From NCBI GenBank assembly GCA_947359465.1, contig OX375873.1, positions 95,343,478-95,407,477 on the forward strand: a stretch of DNA of 64,000 bases. The letters are read 5' to 3'. Position numbers and translations under genes: made by a program. This stretch comes from Metellina segmentata. Its lineage: Eukaryota; Arthropoda; Arachnida; Araneae; Tetragnathidae. How positions within the stretch are numbered: position 1 is the first letter of the stretch; every line of letters begins with the position of its first letter. Shown here one piece after another: positions 1 to 12,860 of this stretch. The notes under the pieces are model-generated. The model saw only the letters and a list, made by a program, of their open reading frames with translations, did not search any database and had not been told where the DNA came from.

Positions 1-1499
1 CTTTACGCTTTATACGTATTTTTAAAAACATTTTAGCGTGATTATCCTCATTGCCAACACTTTAATAAACAAAAATGAATCAAGCATAAATTTATAGCTT
101 CTTAAGATCGACGCCCTTGTAACTAACAAATACACAATTGTTTAACACTTCTTTATATCCCATAGTAACGAATGACTATCTATACGTTTCGCGACTTTTG
201 CAGCCTTTAAAATAAATAGATCAACACGGCAATAAATTTATGTTTCCTTTTAGTGACCTACTTCTATGAGTGATCGAAGAATAGGTGAATAAGTAAAATA
301 AAGAAGGCTTTATAATGAAACTATTGTCTACGAGAAATAATCTAAAAAGACTGTATTTGTGTTCTAAAAATTTTCAACGAAGAACCCGTAATAGAATTTA
401 TGCTTTCAAAGTCAAAAGTTTTCATGAAAAACATAATTTAAGATGTTATACAACATTTCAAAAGTCTTGTTGTGTTTTATGAACATCGAAGTTTAATGGT
501 CTATGCTATTAAATTAATTTTTGAGGATTGTACTATTTGATTTTTATTTCAGAATCAAGTATTACATTTTTATGAATTATCTTGCCACGTTCTATTCTTC
601 TAGTGTTATTCGTACAGTACATTCCTGAATTCCTAAAGAACTCCAATTACGACCCAGTTTTTCTGAGTTTTTTTTAGTTCTTTATAACACATAGCCACAG
701 ATAAATACTTCTTTAAAACAGTTTTGTGTGAAATACTGTACAGTGAAAATTCAACAACTTGGTAACTAAATATTTCTTAACATTGAAGAAATTATGGAGA
801 ATCCTGGTAATTTGAGCTTAAACTTTTCAACTTAGTATTGCGATTTAGAAAGACTGTCAAAAGCAATAACTGGCGTATGTCCTGCAGAATTATTAAATTT
901 AAATATTTGAACAAAACTAGATTTGTTTAAATGCCATGTGAAATTCCAAAAACACGACGACTGTTGTATCTACAAACCAAGATTTTTTTAGGTAGGGGAC
1001 ACTGGAACATTTGGAATGGAATTACTCAAAACCTCAAAAGTGGAAAATTGAGAAGCTGACATGATAGTACAGGTATAGTGAACAACTGCATATCAGTTGA
1101 AGGTCGTTTATAAAAAACACACGGATTAGCTGCAAAAGAGATAAAATTCCATTCAACTGAAAGTAAGCCTTCTGAGATTTTTGTATTGGTATGATTCGAA
1201 ACTTTAAAAGGGTCAATATTCCTGTTCAACTTTCTCGTAGACGACCACAAGAGCTGAGATTTTATACAAGAGATATGTAACAGAATTCTAATATAGGAAA
1301 TTCAGATGTAACTGATTCCATAACTACCAGTCATACTTCAAGTGGACTGAAAACTGATTGTTGTTAATGGAGTACCAGAATTCGATTCCAGTACATTACT
1401 TGAAGTTATACTGATGTGCAAAAATTAAGGACGAAGTGGAGAAATTAGCATAAAAATGGAAAGTGGCAATAGAACGGACTGAAAGACCAATCAGAAGAT
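1..1499. other. AT-rich sequence, no gene recognised
   Basis: I see no coding signal, tandem array or repeat family here that matches the rest of the window. Short ORFs near 1026-1250 on the minus strand have no recognisable motif and are of chance length for this base composition. Confidence 0.5.
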
Positions 1500-2905
1500 A
1501 GACTAGGGACTGGTACATTAGGGCATGCGCATATATGGCCTATAACGTATGGGAAGGAGTGTCGGAAGGGAAAAAGCACACGGATAGTGTACGCTCAGCA
1601 ATTCGGTGAAAGCTATTGCACTGTTTACAGTGATTTTAACGATGTCGAGTTGCTCTGCAACCATGATATGGCCAATAGGCTATCTAGGTGACGTCACCCG
1701 GATGACTTTAACCGAGGTAGCGTCATTGGGAAGTTGGAAGAAGGTCGAAGTGTGACAGTATGGCGGAGGAGTTCGGGATCGCTCACAGAATCGTTTCACG
1801 AGCCTGGAGAGCATTTCAAATGACAAAAACAGCTATCCGAGCGTTCAGCAGTGGTTGTCCACGAGCAACAACTACGGCGAACGGCCGGTATATTGTCCTA
1901 CAGGTGACAAGAAATGGACGACAGACAATGGGAGAAATCGCAAGGCACATGCAACAGACGATTGGACGTCTGATATCACGTTTTACCGTAGCCAGGAAGC
2001 TGCACAAATGTGGCCATTAAGGTGTGTGCCATTAACACCTGCTCATTGGAGACGCCGGTTTCTGTGGTGCTGGGAAAACAAGAACTTGACAGAACACTAA
2101 TGGGGCCAAGTGCTTTCTATGGATGCGATATAATCTGACGAGTGATACTGGACGTATACACATCTGGGGAGAGAAAGGAACACGCAATCATCCCTACACC
2201 ATCATCAAAGGTGACCGTAATCAAGGTGCCGAAGTTCTCATTTGGAGAGGTATCCTGCTTTGTAGCGGTACGGACCTCCATCTTCCAAGGAGGTTCAGTG
2301 ACTGGTTTCCGCTACTGTACCGAGGTTCTCATGCCTCACGTACGTCTGTTTAAAGGTGCAGTGGGTCCGGACTTCCACTTCTTGGACGACAACGCTACAC
2401 CTCATATTTCAGTGGCTGTCGCAGAGCTCTTGGAGAGGGAGGGTATTGAACTCATGGATTGGCCTGCAAGGTCCTCGGGAGACCCTTGGCAGCATGTGAC
2501 CAGCCACCAGCAACGATTCTGCAGCTTCGATTGGCGCTACAAGAGGAATGGACCTACCACGATGCCTAAACAACTCCTTGAGAACCTCGTCCTCAGCATG
2601 GACAGACATTGTAAATCCTGCATCGCAGTCAAGGGTGATCATATCCCCTACTAAAGACTGTATTTTTCTTGCCAGGCGCCTGTCACATGTACGTTTTTGT
2701 CTTCTGTTCACTTGTGCTCGAAGCTACCTTTTCGATAAAGTGCTTTTGTATCCTTTTGATTCGTTGTTTGGATGGTTTTGCACACATGTCCCGAATTCTC
2801 ACACCTTGGGGATCTTATGATAAGATTTGGGTCGATGTAGAACACTTCTTCCGGATGTTACATTCGCAAAACTGTTTCGTCTTTAATTTTTACACACCAG
2901 TATAA
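1500..2905 (+). mobile_element. Decayed Tc1/mariner-type DNA transposon
   Basis: A Tc1-type transposase relic lies at about 1701-2654, and the flanks (about 1500-1700 and 2655-2905) are richer in GC than the surrounding DNA, consistent with the untranslated ends of the same element. I could not find convincing matching terminal inverted repeats, so both borders are approximate. The copy looks old: several frameshifts and stops are spread along the transposase. Assignment to Tc1 rests on the transposase; the borders are inference. Confidence 0.7.
1701..2654 (+). pseudogene. Tc1-type transposase pseudogene
   Basis: Transposases of this family bind the terminal repeats with an N-terminal paired-like helix-turn-helix and cut with a DDE/DDD domain. 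Visible pieces in order: DDFNRG and IGKLEEGRSVT near 1707-1757; AEEFGIAH...VSRAWRAFQ from 1763; an arginine-rich linker; RFTVARKLH near 1980-2010; VPLTPAHWRRRFLWC at 2027-2073; a weak WGQVLSMD where the family has a TDES-like first catalytic Asp (about 2102-2125); GERGT/NHP-like residues near 2170; LDDNATPH at about 2382-2405, carrying the second catalytic Asp; MDWPARS near 2455; and a C-terminal VKGDHIPY followed by TAA at 2652-2654. At least three frame changes and a stop at 2018-2020 break it, and the third acidic site after MDWPARS is scrambled. Not functional. The family call is strong because order and spacing match over the whole length. Confidence 0.85.
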
Positions 2906-3883
2906 TTGAGGACAGTTAGCTGTTCACCAATAAGTGATTATGTAAAATAGCTACACTTCTCCATTAACTGTTGGTATCGTAAATATAAAACAAATGCCTT
3001 AGTTCAGACTCAGTTCTTCGAGTACATTATGTTACATGTCCTTAGATATAATGAATAATATTTTCAACAATTATACTTGTTTTCATCATAGATTTACTTT
3101 ATGAACTACATAAACTACGAAAAAATCCCCACACGAAATGTAGCAAAACAATCAGTTTCATGTACTGAAGTGCATAGTATGTTCTTTTAATAATACTGTC
3201 TGTCATAATCAAACACGATGACGGATCCACTAAACGGTATTACCTCGAAAAATCTGTCATTTCAAAAAATATCTCAACTGTTTCAGGGATATAATGCTGT
3301 CAGTCAACCATGCGATGCCTGACCAGAATTGGACTGCCTCAACTATTCTCATTCCCTTGAAGGTAATGAAGATTTTCTATGCCAGTGCATGTGACGACTG
3401 AATTGGGCTCATTCACAGAGGAATGACACGCTGTGGCTTTTAAAAAATTAATTCTGTTGGGAACATATTCATTAGACCATATTTCTTACCATGATTGATT
3501 GCTTCGACCTCAGCGATTTCGTCAAAATAGTCATTTACAATTCTAATGCCCCATAAGAAATGAATAAGACGCTGTAATATAAATTAACACTGATTTAAAT
3601 ATGGAGATGAAACCGGGTAGCGCAAATTTATAAGACTATCACTTTCCTCCTCTGTCGGATCAAGATAATATTGATGGGATGCATTGGTATGAGTTCTATG
3701 CAAAAGAAATTTTCAATCAGCGTTATGTGTGCTATTGTTCTGTGGGACACTATGAAAATTATTGCATAGCAACTGTATTGCAATATGAGTTATATTTATT
3801 GCCTATCAAAATAAATGTTCAGCTCAATTCAATAAAATTCAGTCAAATAATACCGATTTCTGAATATTATACTTATATTTTCC
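2906..3883. other. AT-rich sequence, nothing recognised
   Basis: No repeat family, transposase motif or plausible exon was seen. The ORF at 3679-3936 has no recognisable domain and runs into the neighbouring palindromic repeat. Confidence 0.5.
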
Positions 3884-4100
3884 TTAATCGTCTCGGTAAT
3901 AGTTTTTACGAGACATCTCGTCATTATCTAAAATGACCATAACTTGATAGACAAGATATCTCTTCATTGAGAACTCACCAGATCTTATTATTAACAACAT
4001 AAAAAAATTGGTAAGATCTTTATGGCGAGATATTTCGTCATAAACAAATGGTTAAATCTTGATGGACGAGATAACTCATCGAAACCACTTGTAGATTTAA
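3884..4100 (-). repeat. Palindromic GATATC-module repeat, copy A
   Basis: Contains the module GACGAGATATCTCGTC and its variants four times (near 3908, 3952, 4025 and 4062), separated by linkers of the AGATCTTGATGG / AAAAACTGGCC type. The right end reads GAAACCACTTGTAGATTTAA, the reverse complement of the TTAACCCTCCAAGTGGTTTC end seen at 34924. The left border at TTAA 3884-3887 is a guess. Non-coding. Family membership is clear; the piggyBac-like interpretation is given in the findings. Confidence 0.75.
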
Positions 4101-4137
4101 CTTGTGAATATAAATGTTGTTGATAGTACTATTCAGA

Positions 4138-4350
4138 TGCCAAACAATCGGTCTAGTGGTCAGAGATTCTGGATCGTAAGGTTCTTGGTACACATCCGTA
4201 TTCGAGTATAGACGTTTTGCAGTCCTGAATGAATGTGAGGCCTCTCTATAAACGGGATGTGTCAAGACTTTACGGTATGTATGTGAAGTAAAACCTCCCG
4301 TGGTGCACCAAGTGGTTCACAAATCCGCATTTGCTGTAATGCCATGATGG
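4138..4350 (+). repeat. SINE-like repeat with tRNA-derived head (beta type)
   Basis: The first ~65 bases, CGGTCTAGTGGT...GGATCGTAAGGTTCTTGG, match the tRNA-like head found in full at 52718 and, reversed, at 35556 and 53741. CTAGTGGTC resembles a tRNA A box; the B box is degraded. The part after about 4205 matches neither the X nor the Y body found elsewhere, so its 3' border is uncertain. Confidence 0.5.
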
Positions 4351-4469
4351 AAATGTTCAGTTAGTTAGCCAGACATTGGAAAAGAATAGTATTCAGCTTT
4401 TTATAAAATGTTTTCCCTTGAAAGACTAGGAATTTAGGTAACAAAAAAGTTTGCGTACGTTGGCAAGTA

Positions 4470-4778
4470 ATTGAATTAAATTTACACTGGAGCAACATAA
4501 GGGGCTATTAGCGACAGTCCGGGATTAAACATGAAGGGAAAGATCCAAGAACAACGTTTCGTAATTTTGAACCATGGTCAAATGACGAGGTTACACCTGA
4601 GCTGGAACGCCATTCTTGAAACTTCCACATCATACCAACGTGAGGACATTTGAGACCACGACAGATTTAACGTGCATGAGCCTCCATGTTGACGAGGATC
4701 TATGGTAGTATCGAGTTTTGAACTCGCTACCCTCCAGTTACTACACCCAGCGTTTTAAACTGGGCTACTGTGGTCATA
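4470..4778 (-). repeat. SINE family S1 (alpha head, X body), minus strand
   Basis: Reading the minus strand: a tRNA-like head with the B-box-like GAGTTCAAAACTCG (4711-4724), then the X body (CTCACGTTGG..., CTCGTCATTTGACC, GGTTCAAAATTACG, CCCGGACTGTCGC) and an AT-rich tail ending near 4470. It is essentially full length compared with the copies at 44270 and 54124. Pol III transcription from such heads is known for tRNA-derived SINEs; activity of this copy is not implied. Confidence 0.8.
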
Positions 4779-5278
4779 GGAAATGTTTGGAAATATTAAC
4801 AACTCTACAAACCTTCGGTAATGATATTCCTTTTTCACGTCTTCCTATTTTCAAGTTAGTTTTGCTACTATTTGCTCCTAGGATATCTAGTCGGCTATGC
4901 TCCAGCTAAACAATAACCAAATCTCAATAACCTTCAAAGAGTTGCACTGATGTGTATTCTTCCTAAGTGATGGATGTCTCAAGATTCGTTACCTTAGAAT
5001 CCGGAAGTCAACAATGCTCTCTCTTTCCCTAGCATGACTCGCACTTCTTTCGCTAGAAATCACAAAGAGGTCTCCGAACTCGAGGCACCTGTAAACAAAA
5101 CCTTTTTTATTCACATTTTCGCATGAGTTGCATTTTTCCTTCAGTCTAAGCTATGCTCGCTCCGTCAATTTCGATTTCTTTCTTAAGCCGTGGAGATCAA
5201 GTCTCCATTTATAAAGATTTCTTTTTTCTCCAAACCTCTAGCAAACGGAGGACGTCGGAGGCAACTTTTCTTCTTTTA
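4779..5278. other. No feature recognised
   Basis: Pyrimidine-rich, slightly less AT-biased than its surroundings, but no repeat family or exon could be supported. The ORF at 5153-5398 crosses into the duplication to its right. Confidence 0.45.
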
Positions 5279-5870
5279 ATTTTAATCTTCGGTCGGACGC
5301 ACCAGGTTGATCTTGTGGGCAAAGACTTCCAAACAAAAAACTGGTTTTGGTATGAAGTTTCCGATATTTTTTTATTACGGCAAATTAACAGTCTTTAATC
5401 TGAAGACAATATATATATCTCTTCAATTTTGTTTTGTTATATAACTCTGCAAGTCGTTCCAACGAGGTATCTCGTCCATGAAGATCTGCCCTATTTATTT
5501 TGCTAATGACGAGATATCTCGGCATCACGATATTGCCGAGTTTTTATTAAGGAGGCTAGTTTACTTTTTGTGTTCTTTGAATTTTAATCTTCGATCGGAC
5601 AGACCAGGTGGATCTTACGGACAAAGATTTCGAGAAAAAAAATGGTTTTCGTATTAAGTTTCCGATATTTAGAATTGAGGCAAATTAACAGTCTTTAATC
5701 GGAATAAAATATAAACCACTTTAAATTTTTTAGTTATATATTCCTGCAGGTTGTTTAGACGAGGTATCTGGTCCAAGAAGATCTGACCTGTTTTTCTAAT
5801 GACGAGATATCTCGTCCATCAAAATCCCGTCCTCATTTTTTCTAATGATGAGATACCTAGCCGAGACAAC
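5279..5870 (+). repeat. Tandem duplication carrying GATATC repeats, copies B and C
   Basis: Two direct copies of a ~265 bp segment lie at 5279-5545 and 5581-5870, about 293-302 bp apart. Both begin TTTAATCTTCGRTCGGAC, pass through AAATTAACAGTCTTTAATC and end in the palindromic module (GACGAGATATCTCG at 5508 and 5801). Divergence is roughly 20 percent by eye, so the duplication is not recent. The palindromic repeat itself starts near 5441 and near 5742. Confidence 0.75.
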
Positions 5871-7499
5871 TGTTATGAAATATTACATACTAATCCAAAG
5901 TCACTCAATAAGATTACGTGTTTCCAATTCTATTCAAGTGGTTTCTCAATTTTCGTTATATTTGGCATCATCTGGAGAATTAACTATTTGAGTGTGTTGT
6001 AGAATCGTAGCTCCACATTAACAAGAAAACAATTTTTTTTCATTCAAAACTACGTTTTTCATTCCGCTGAGTTAAAGTAGTATGGTTGTGGCGTGATAAG
6101 CCAAAGTCCTATTTTTATCTAATAGTAATATCACAATAAATGTTGTATGGAAATAAGGTTTCCTTGTAACCCTATGGGCGTTACAAGATTTCGAAGAAGT
6201 ATAGTATGACTTTTGCTCCATAACACATTAATGACTAAATAGGTAAAATTTATTGGTTGACAGAATCCTAGAATTATTCCATTGATTAGGAAGCTATTCT
6301 CAGTGAACATTGCAAGTTGCATGATGGAATAATGGGGGAGAGCTTCAGAGGGGTAAAACCTAGATTTTGTTTTTGAAGTATTTCTAACTGTTCAGTTGCT
6401 GAAGTATTAAAATGTAAGCACACTTTGGATTACACATTTCATTAAACTAAAGTTTGTGCAAATCAATTAGATTACAAATATTAAAAGTAGAGCATCGATA
6501 AATTAATGTTGAAATCTGAAAATGTTCAACGGTAATGTTTTTATGTTTAATGAATATGAATGGCTACAGAATTTTCTATGTTGCTTAAAGGAAATCCTTT
6601 CTTTACATAGGTTTTATCAAAAACCCTTTTAAAATAAAATTTGGAACACTGAATAGTCCAAACCAAAACTTTTCCTGTTTTTTGTTGGTATATTCTTGTA
6701 TAAGACTTTTTACTTTAGTCATTTGAATAACCATGAACACGCAGTCCCCATTTCGGGACCTGAACCGTAATACTCATGGGACCGCGCTATTATTTTCTGC
6801 ATTCACTTCGGCATCTCTCATAAGGTTTCCCAGCCGACATAAACATATACTTTCTAGAACAGAAAATGAGCTGTTGCGTGTTATTTCCACGTTTAAAAAA
6901 AAGAAACACTACAATCGTGGCTTACGACTTTACTTACATTCGCTACGAATAAAGATTTCGAAGAACAGACACATATACCACCGGAAAACCTTTTACTTTA
7001 ATCACGCAATTCCCAAATCCCTATCTCCAGTGTAAAGGAAAACAGAACCAGCCAATCGCAAGGATCCTTTCAAAAATCCTGCTCTTGTAACGTGACCTGT
7101 GAATGGACGACGCGAGTGCTGCGGTTGTGCAGAGCGAATCAAAGAAGCGACTTGAAGTACATACAAATGGCTCATTGCATTATCGATTTGGTTGTTCAGG
7201 CAAGCCACTGAACAATCTTATTCGTGTTTATCATATTAAAATCGGCGCATGCTTGGAGCGTATACGTCTGACAGACGTAACTATGGCGAGTGGCACGTAA
7301 TCTTCCTATCGATTTTTTCTCCGAAATCGATATGTCGTTTCAACAGGGAACATTCCTTTACGTTGTGGAGATATTTCTATGGAAGGTAGACGTTAGCTTG
7401 CTTTCGGATTGCTTTCATGTCGAGAATATGGGAAATGAGGAATATCAAAAGGCCAACTCCAGTTACTCTTAGACGATGTAAAATACAGCTTTAAGAAAA
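5871..7499. other. No gene recognised
   Basis: ORFs at 6733-7035 and 7103-7300 are 60-100 codons long and show no domain, signal or repeat pattern that I recognise. The stretch at 6730-7300 has a higher GC content than its flanks and could be an old repeat or an exon; nothing decides between them. Confidence 0.4.
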
Positions 7500-7850
7500 G
7501 TTTTCTAAACACCATCAAGGCTGGTTGTTTGGCCAACCTAAAGTAACGCCAAGTAAAAAATCCGTGGAAGGGAAAAATGATCGATTCGGGAACAGAGCAG
7601 CGGATATTGGTAATGGTAAGTAATTCGAAAGCAATCCAAAGGGCCATTGATGAAGGTCCAAGGGAATCCATAACCAAAGGACACCACGTAATTTTGAATC
7701 ACCGTATTTACTAAAGACAGTAAAAACCATATGATAATAAAAGATCACTAGAGTACTTTGGGTCAGTGACGCCTGTATACACCTAAAGGAAATGTGCCCC
7801 TGAGAGCACGCCATCAAGGATTCCACTGTATAAAACAACTCCTTTGCTAA
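7500..7850 (+). repeat. Dispersed repeat S5, diverged copy
   Basis: Shares with 38160-38455, in the same order and spacing, GGTTGTTTGGCCAA-like start, TAAAGACAGTAAA (7714), a GAGTACTTTGGGT / GAGTATTTAGGGT block (7752) and CCTCTGAGGGC / CCCTGAGAGCA (7798). Identity is modest. Strand is set by convention only. ORFs on the minus strand here are incidental. Confidence 0.5.
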
Positions 7851-9763
7851 AAGGGCATCGAAATTTGAAAGTCTTTTTTAGCATTTTCTTACTTTCTCTT
7901 GTTATACTTAAAAGGCTTGTATAAAACAGCATTCTCCATTAATGAAATACTGCTTGAAAACTTGAAGGAAATTTTGAACTAGTACATAAGTTTTTATTTT
8001 GTTATTACATAAGTGATGCAAAAATGGGGCCTCGTTAATGGTTCAATTAGAAAAGAAAGACTAGTAAACTGTTCGAAAAATTGTATCAAGATTTAAATGG
8101 TTCAAAAAAGTTACATTACTTTCTTAAAATTTAGACTGAATACGAGTTGGATTACTTGAGTTCAGTGAAGGACAACGATACCTGGTTACAGAGATGAAGC
8201 GAGATGCTAAAAACTATTACTTAAATTCAAATGTATTTTTTGAATTAAAAAATTTAGTAAAAATAATTATTCTGTGAAATGAAAAGTTTTATGCATGATT
8301 AAAAAAGTATCGCCAATTTTTTTTATTTTCCTATAAACTATAAAACGTATTTAGTTCATAAACATTTTGAGACGAGCTACATATCTAAACATAGTATTTA
8401 TCTCTCTGTACTTATATTATACTCCTATGTAAGTATAATCTAAATCTGATCTAAAAGATCCAAAAATTGGGAAAAAAAACTTTTAAAAAGCGTATTTTTC
8501 ATAGGCACACAATTTATTTTTAAACTAGATAGTTACTTGTATTATTAAACAAAAAAAAATAGGATTTTGGTCCCATATATGATGTTAGATCTTTCTTGAG
8601 GTACTTAGTTGCTGGAATCTAAAAACCTTCCATAACTAAACATTGCTTTTGTCTAGTGATTGGGAAAGTACAATAAATCAGGTAAAAATGGTTCTCGGCA
8701 AAAGTGAAGGTCAAAAACCCCTTCCTTGGTAATTTGGCCAACAAGTAGAGATAAATACTTAAGGAAGATCTCATTGAAGAAAACCTGCAGGATATATTTT
8801 CATACTTTCAAAAAAGATGATCAAGAAATTTCTTTTTAAAATCGTGCGATTGGTCACGACATAAATAATAATTTTTTTTATCGGTTATCGGTCATAACAA
8901 TAGCTCAAATAAATGAACTAAAATTCCAAAATGTTAAATGGAGTACGTATGAAAAAACTTGATTAATGCAATCTATCATTACAGCGCTCCTCTGATATTC
9001 ACAGTCGATTGAAACGATTATGATTTTATGGTTTCATCAAACCGGTTCTATCTAGCAACAATAGCTTTTCAGTGCATTGCTCATTTCTTATCTTCTTTAT
9101 ATTGGTCGGTTAATAAAGGAATTCTCATTTTTTGAAAAGTGATAATGACTATCGATATGGGATATTTATATGTTGAGCATTATCACGTAATTGTTGCTCC
9201 CCAAAACAGTTTTCGTTGAAAAATCCTTTTTTCATAGCTATTCTTCCGGCTTTGTTTCCTTATTAACAAAATTTACTGCACGATTGTTATTATTTTTTAG
9301 CTCGAACTGCCTTTTTTTTAAACGATACTTGGATATACTTAACACAAGATTGAAATCGATAGATTTATCGTTTTATACAATCATTCAAATTTCATTGCTA
9401 TGTAATAAAAATTAAAAGTGGGTTTCTTACATAATATCATGATTTCAACGATAGAATAGTAAAGCATTTATTGGATATATTGCTTGGAGTATAAAATGCA
9501 AAATCTTCAAAACAAAGACTAAGAAGGGTTAAAAACTTAAAAAATGTCGTCAATTGATCATTTCTGTAGAGCAAGACTTCAAACACCTTCAGAGCAGAAG
9601 TCAATCACACTAAAATTGTGAGTACGAAGTAGGGGAAACACTGGTATCATTATGAGACTTTTACAATATTTGAACTTCCCAATTTTAGTTTCTATAGAGA
9701 AGTAAATTTACAAAACTAGCTCGTTAATAGAGATTGGTACGTTTATTGTTGGTTAGGTAGTTT
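7851..9763. other. AT-rich sequence, nothing recognised
   Basis: Long A and T runs, no repeat family shared with the rest of the window and no credible exon. Confidence 0.5.
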
Positions 9764-10066
9764 GTTGAGTTAACGTCGCACTGGAACAACACTGAGAGCT
9801 ATTGGCGAGAGTTCGCGATTCATCCCGAAAAGAAAGATCCAAGGATAACACATCGTAACCTAAACCACGGTCAATGTTTGTGTCAGCGCCTGAGCTGGAA
9901 CCCAGTCTCCAAATACCCACACCGCTCTAAAGTGAGTTTATTTGAGGCCACGATAGAATTAACGTGCACCAGTCCCGCGTACACAATGGTCGTTCGATGG
10001 ATCGAGTTTCGAACTCGCAACCTTCGATTGACAAACCTCAACTCTTCCAACCGCGAGAGCGCATCC
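9764..10066 (-). repeat. SINE family S1, minus strand
   Basis: Full-length layout: tail at 9766 (GAGTTAACGTCGCACTGG), X body with GCCTGAGCTGGAACCC and TTTGAGGCCACGA, and the tRNA-like head in reverse with CGAGTTTCGAACTCGCAACC (9999-10018), the B-box region. Ends near CTTCCAACCGCGAGAGCGC. The middle (9870-9890) is rearranged compared with other copies. Confidence 0.8.
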
Positions 10067-12179
10067 CGAAAATGTACAATAGAAAATGTCAGAAATGTAG
10101 TAGCTTTTTGATATATGATCACAAATACTTTATCCGAAATTAAAATTTCTTTTAAATTTCAATGCTAAATTTTCGATGCTATAAATGTGTATTTCGTTAA
10201 GGTACTAAATTGCATACAGATGCAATGAAGTGATTGTCATTATCTCATTTTATATTTGTACTTATAATTATTCCATTTTTCTAGCTTACAATCCCAAGCA
10301 TTTGGCTTTATGCCTTAACCTTAGAAGCAGCGAACATGTAGCACATTTGGCATTATGCCTTGTGCAGTTTAATAAATTTTCTCCTTCGAAGATTGCAACT
10401 CAATTTGAATAAATTCATTCGCTGTGGAATTCCTGCGTCTTCATTTATCACCAGCCACCTACCTAAAGAAATTAACAACCTACATATTTAACGTGCAATT
10501 TACTCACAAATATACGAGGTCGATTCAATGAACAATATAAAGGAAACAGTTTTTACGGGAAAGTAATAATTGAAATAAAATGCCAGGCGCTATAAATTTA
10601 TTTCTGTATATTATTGTCAAATATATTCAGACAATTTTGGCCATGAAATAAGCTTGAGGATGTCCAATAAGATCAGCAGCAAAAATTAAATGTGTGTGCA
10701 ACAATCAAAGCCTCTATTCTCCATACATTATAATTTCTTGTCACACCGAAGTCCTGCCTACTAGAAAATAAAACCGATGTTATTATATTTACACGCATTG
10801 TAAAGGGTTTGAACCTTCACAATGCGATTAATAGTTCTTTCGTAACAACGACAAGTATTCAAAAGATGTAACACTGATATTTCAGAGGTGGTTTTCTAAG
10901 GCAAATGGTACCCAATAAAATATCATTTCCATTTAGACACATTATTTAGTAGCTATAACAATACGAAAATCTTAATTTCTTCTATATAAGTTTTTACAAC
11001 ATTCTACGTAATTTTTTTTTTTTTAGAAATCTTGAAAAGTAAATTTTGCATAATACACTATAGAATAATGAATATCTTTAATCATAGCTTGCTTGATAAT
11101 TTGAAATTTATAGAATTAATTTAATATCCGTTACAAATTTGTACCCTGTTTCATAATTTGACTTAAAACGTTTTGTTCGAGGTTAATGGATTTTATTGTT
11201 ATCTAGAAAAGATTGCGTTTTCTATTTTGAGTTATTCCATTTTCCTCTAGAAGGTGTGATATATGAACGAAATGGTCTTGAATCTTCTTAAAGATATTAA
11301 AGATAATAGTAGTAGCACTTATTGCATTCCAAAATATATAGTCTACCCGGATCTTAAAAAATAGAAAGCAATTATACTCGAATTCTTATAGATGGAAAAT
11401 ATGTCATCAAAATAAGTATTTCGGAACACAAAAATGCGTTTAAATGGGATAATAGTAAATTTGTTGATATTTCCTAACAATCTATCCTTCCTATTCTGCT
11501 GAAAATTAAAGGGGTGGAAGAAATCTCATACCGATCCATCACGTAAAACCAACACCATCTTGCCATCCTATAATAAAACTTTTCAATTTAATTGCAAGGT
11601 TAAGCCAACAATCTCCGTGATGAAGTAACACAAAAAGTATAACACTCCATTGCAAGCTTTAATATACTGGAAACGTATCCGTGAACTTTTATACCAAGTT
11701 CAATCGGACATGAGCAAGAAATTGGAGTCTTTCTGAGCGTTTCTGAAGAATGGGAAGAAGCCCTTTTAGTTGCGGATTTTCTTGTCGCAATCATATGGCT
11801 AGCACAATTTTCTGACCACTACCGATCCATCATGGCACACGCAATTAATCACGTAGCTCCTACAGGTGTCGGTACAGGGATTGAAGGGTGACTACATTCC
11901 CAATTTGTTAGCCTGCCCTACCCTCTTTCCCGGAGGAACTTCTGTGGCGGTGCGCTGGAGAAGCTTCAAGAGCCTTAATTGGATTGGCTTTAATCGTTTA
12001 TGTGACTTAGATATCAACTCTTTTAGGAAGTAAATGCACAGAGAATTAGTAATGGTGCCACGTGTCTTGGGAGCAGGCTACGGCATACCATCCACAATGC
12101 AGACACCCATGAGAATTTTGTTCTTCAATGTTGCTCAATTCAGTATTAAGTCCAAGCATCAAAAAAACCAAAACAAGTT
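10067..12179. other. No feature recognised
   Basis: AT-rich. A TACCGATCCATCA string occurs at about 11533 and again at 11822, and 11600-12000 is richer in GC than its surroundings, but no family or reading frame could be supported. Confidence 0.4.
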
Positions 12180-12400
12180 GATTGATTTAGGGGTTTTATA
12201 GTAAAGGGACCATATTTGTACATCCCGCTCCAGATAGAAAGTATACAATTTCAAGTAATAGACATAAACACACGAGGGTTTTTATAACACAGAGGAGAGA
12301 AATACACCCAAGGAGGAAGGTACCTGACAGGAATTAAATCTGTGCCGTCTTGAATCCATAGGTTGATATCCCAGTGGGCATAACCACTGAGAATATAAAT
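12180..12400 (-). repeat. Dispersed repeat S4, minus strand, probable SINE
   Basis: Starts with GGGGTTTTATAGTAAAGGGACCAT, a diverged form of the motif GGTTTTATGGNGCAAGGGCCAT seen at 28555, 29020 and 38180, then AAATACACCCAAGGAGG and a segment ending in CCAGTGGGCATAACCACTGAG (from 12371), which read in reverse resembles a tRNA-like 5' region. Family is defined only within this window. Confidence 0.5.
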
Positions 12401-12527
12401 TGGAATGTTGAATTAAAGTCGTCGTTTTTTTTATAAGATGAATTTGAACTTGAAAAATGGGAATTTTTTTTCTTATGCCCAGCGAATTAGAACATTTCCA
12501 ACATGACAGGTAGTTCAATCGTACTAG

Positions 12528-12860
12528 AGTAACCCACTAAGCAATTGGAAACGGCCCGGGATCTATCCCTTAAGGAAAACTCCGAGGCCCACACCTCGGA
12601 ATTTTGAAAGGTCAGATGACGAGTTATTTACCTGAACTACCATGGCAATACAAGAGCAAATTTGTGATACACTTTGCACAACCCTTGTGCTTCTAGGGAG
12701 ATGGTTCGCGTTACACCTCTGACATTCTTACCATAGATTCTAGGCACAAAAAGATCACACATTCACTTCAGACGGACAAATATCCATACCTTATCCTCGG
12801 ATTCAAACCAGGAACCTTTCGATCTAAAAGCCTTGACCATTGAAACAATAGTTCAACGAA
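12528..12860 (-). repeat. SINE with beta head and X tail (S2), minus strand, rearranged
   Basis: The right end, read on the minus strand, is the beta tRNA-like head: GGTCAAGGCTTTTAGATCG, then GGTTCCTGGTTTGAATCCG (about 12791-12809) as the B-box region. The left end is the X tail (CGGCCCGGGATCTATCCCTTAAGG, GGTCAGATGACGAG). The centre (about 12640-12770) does not align with other S2 copies and may hold another insertion. Confidence 0.6.
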
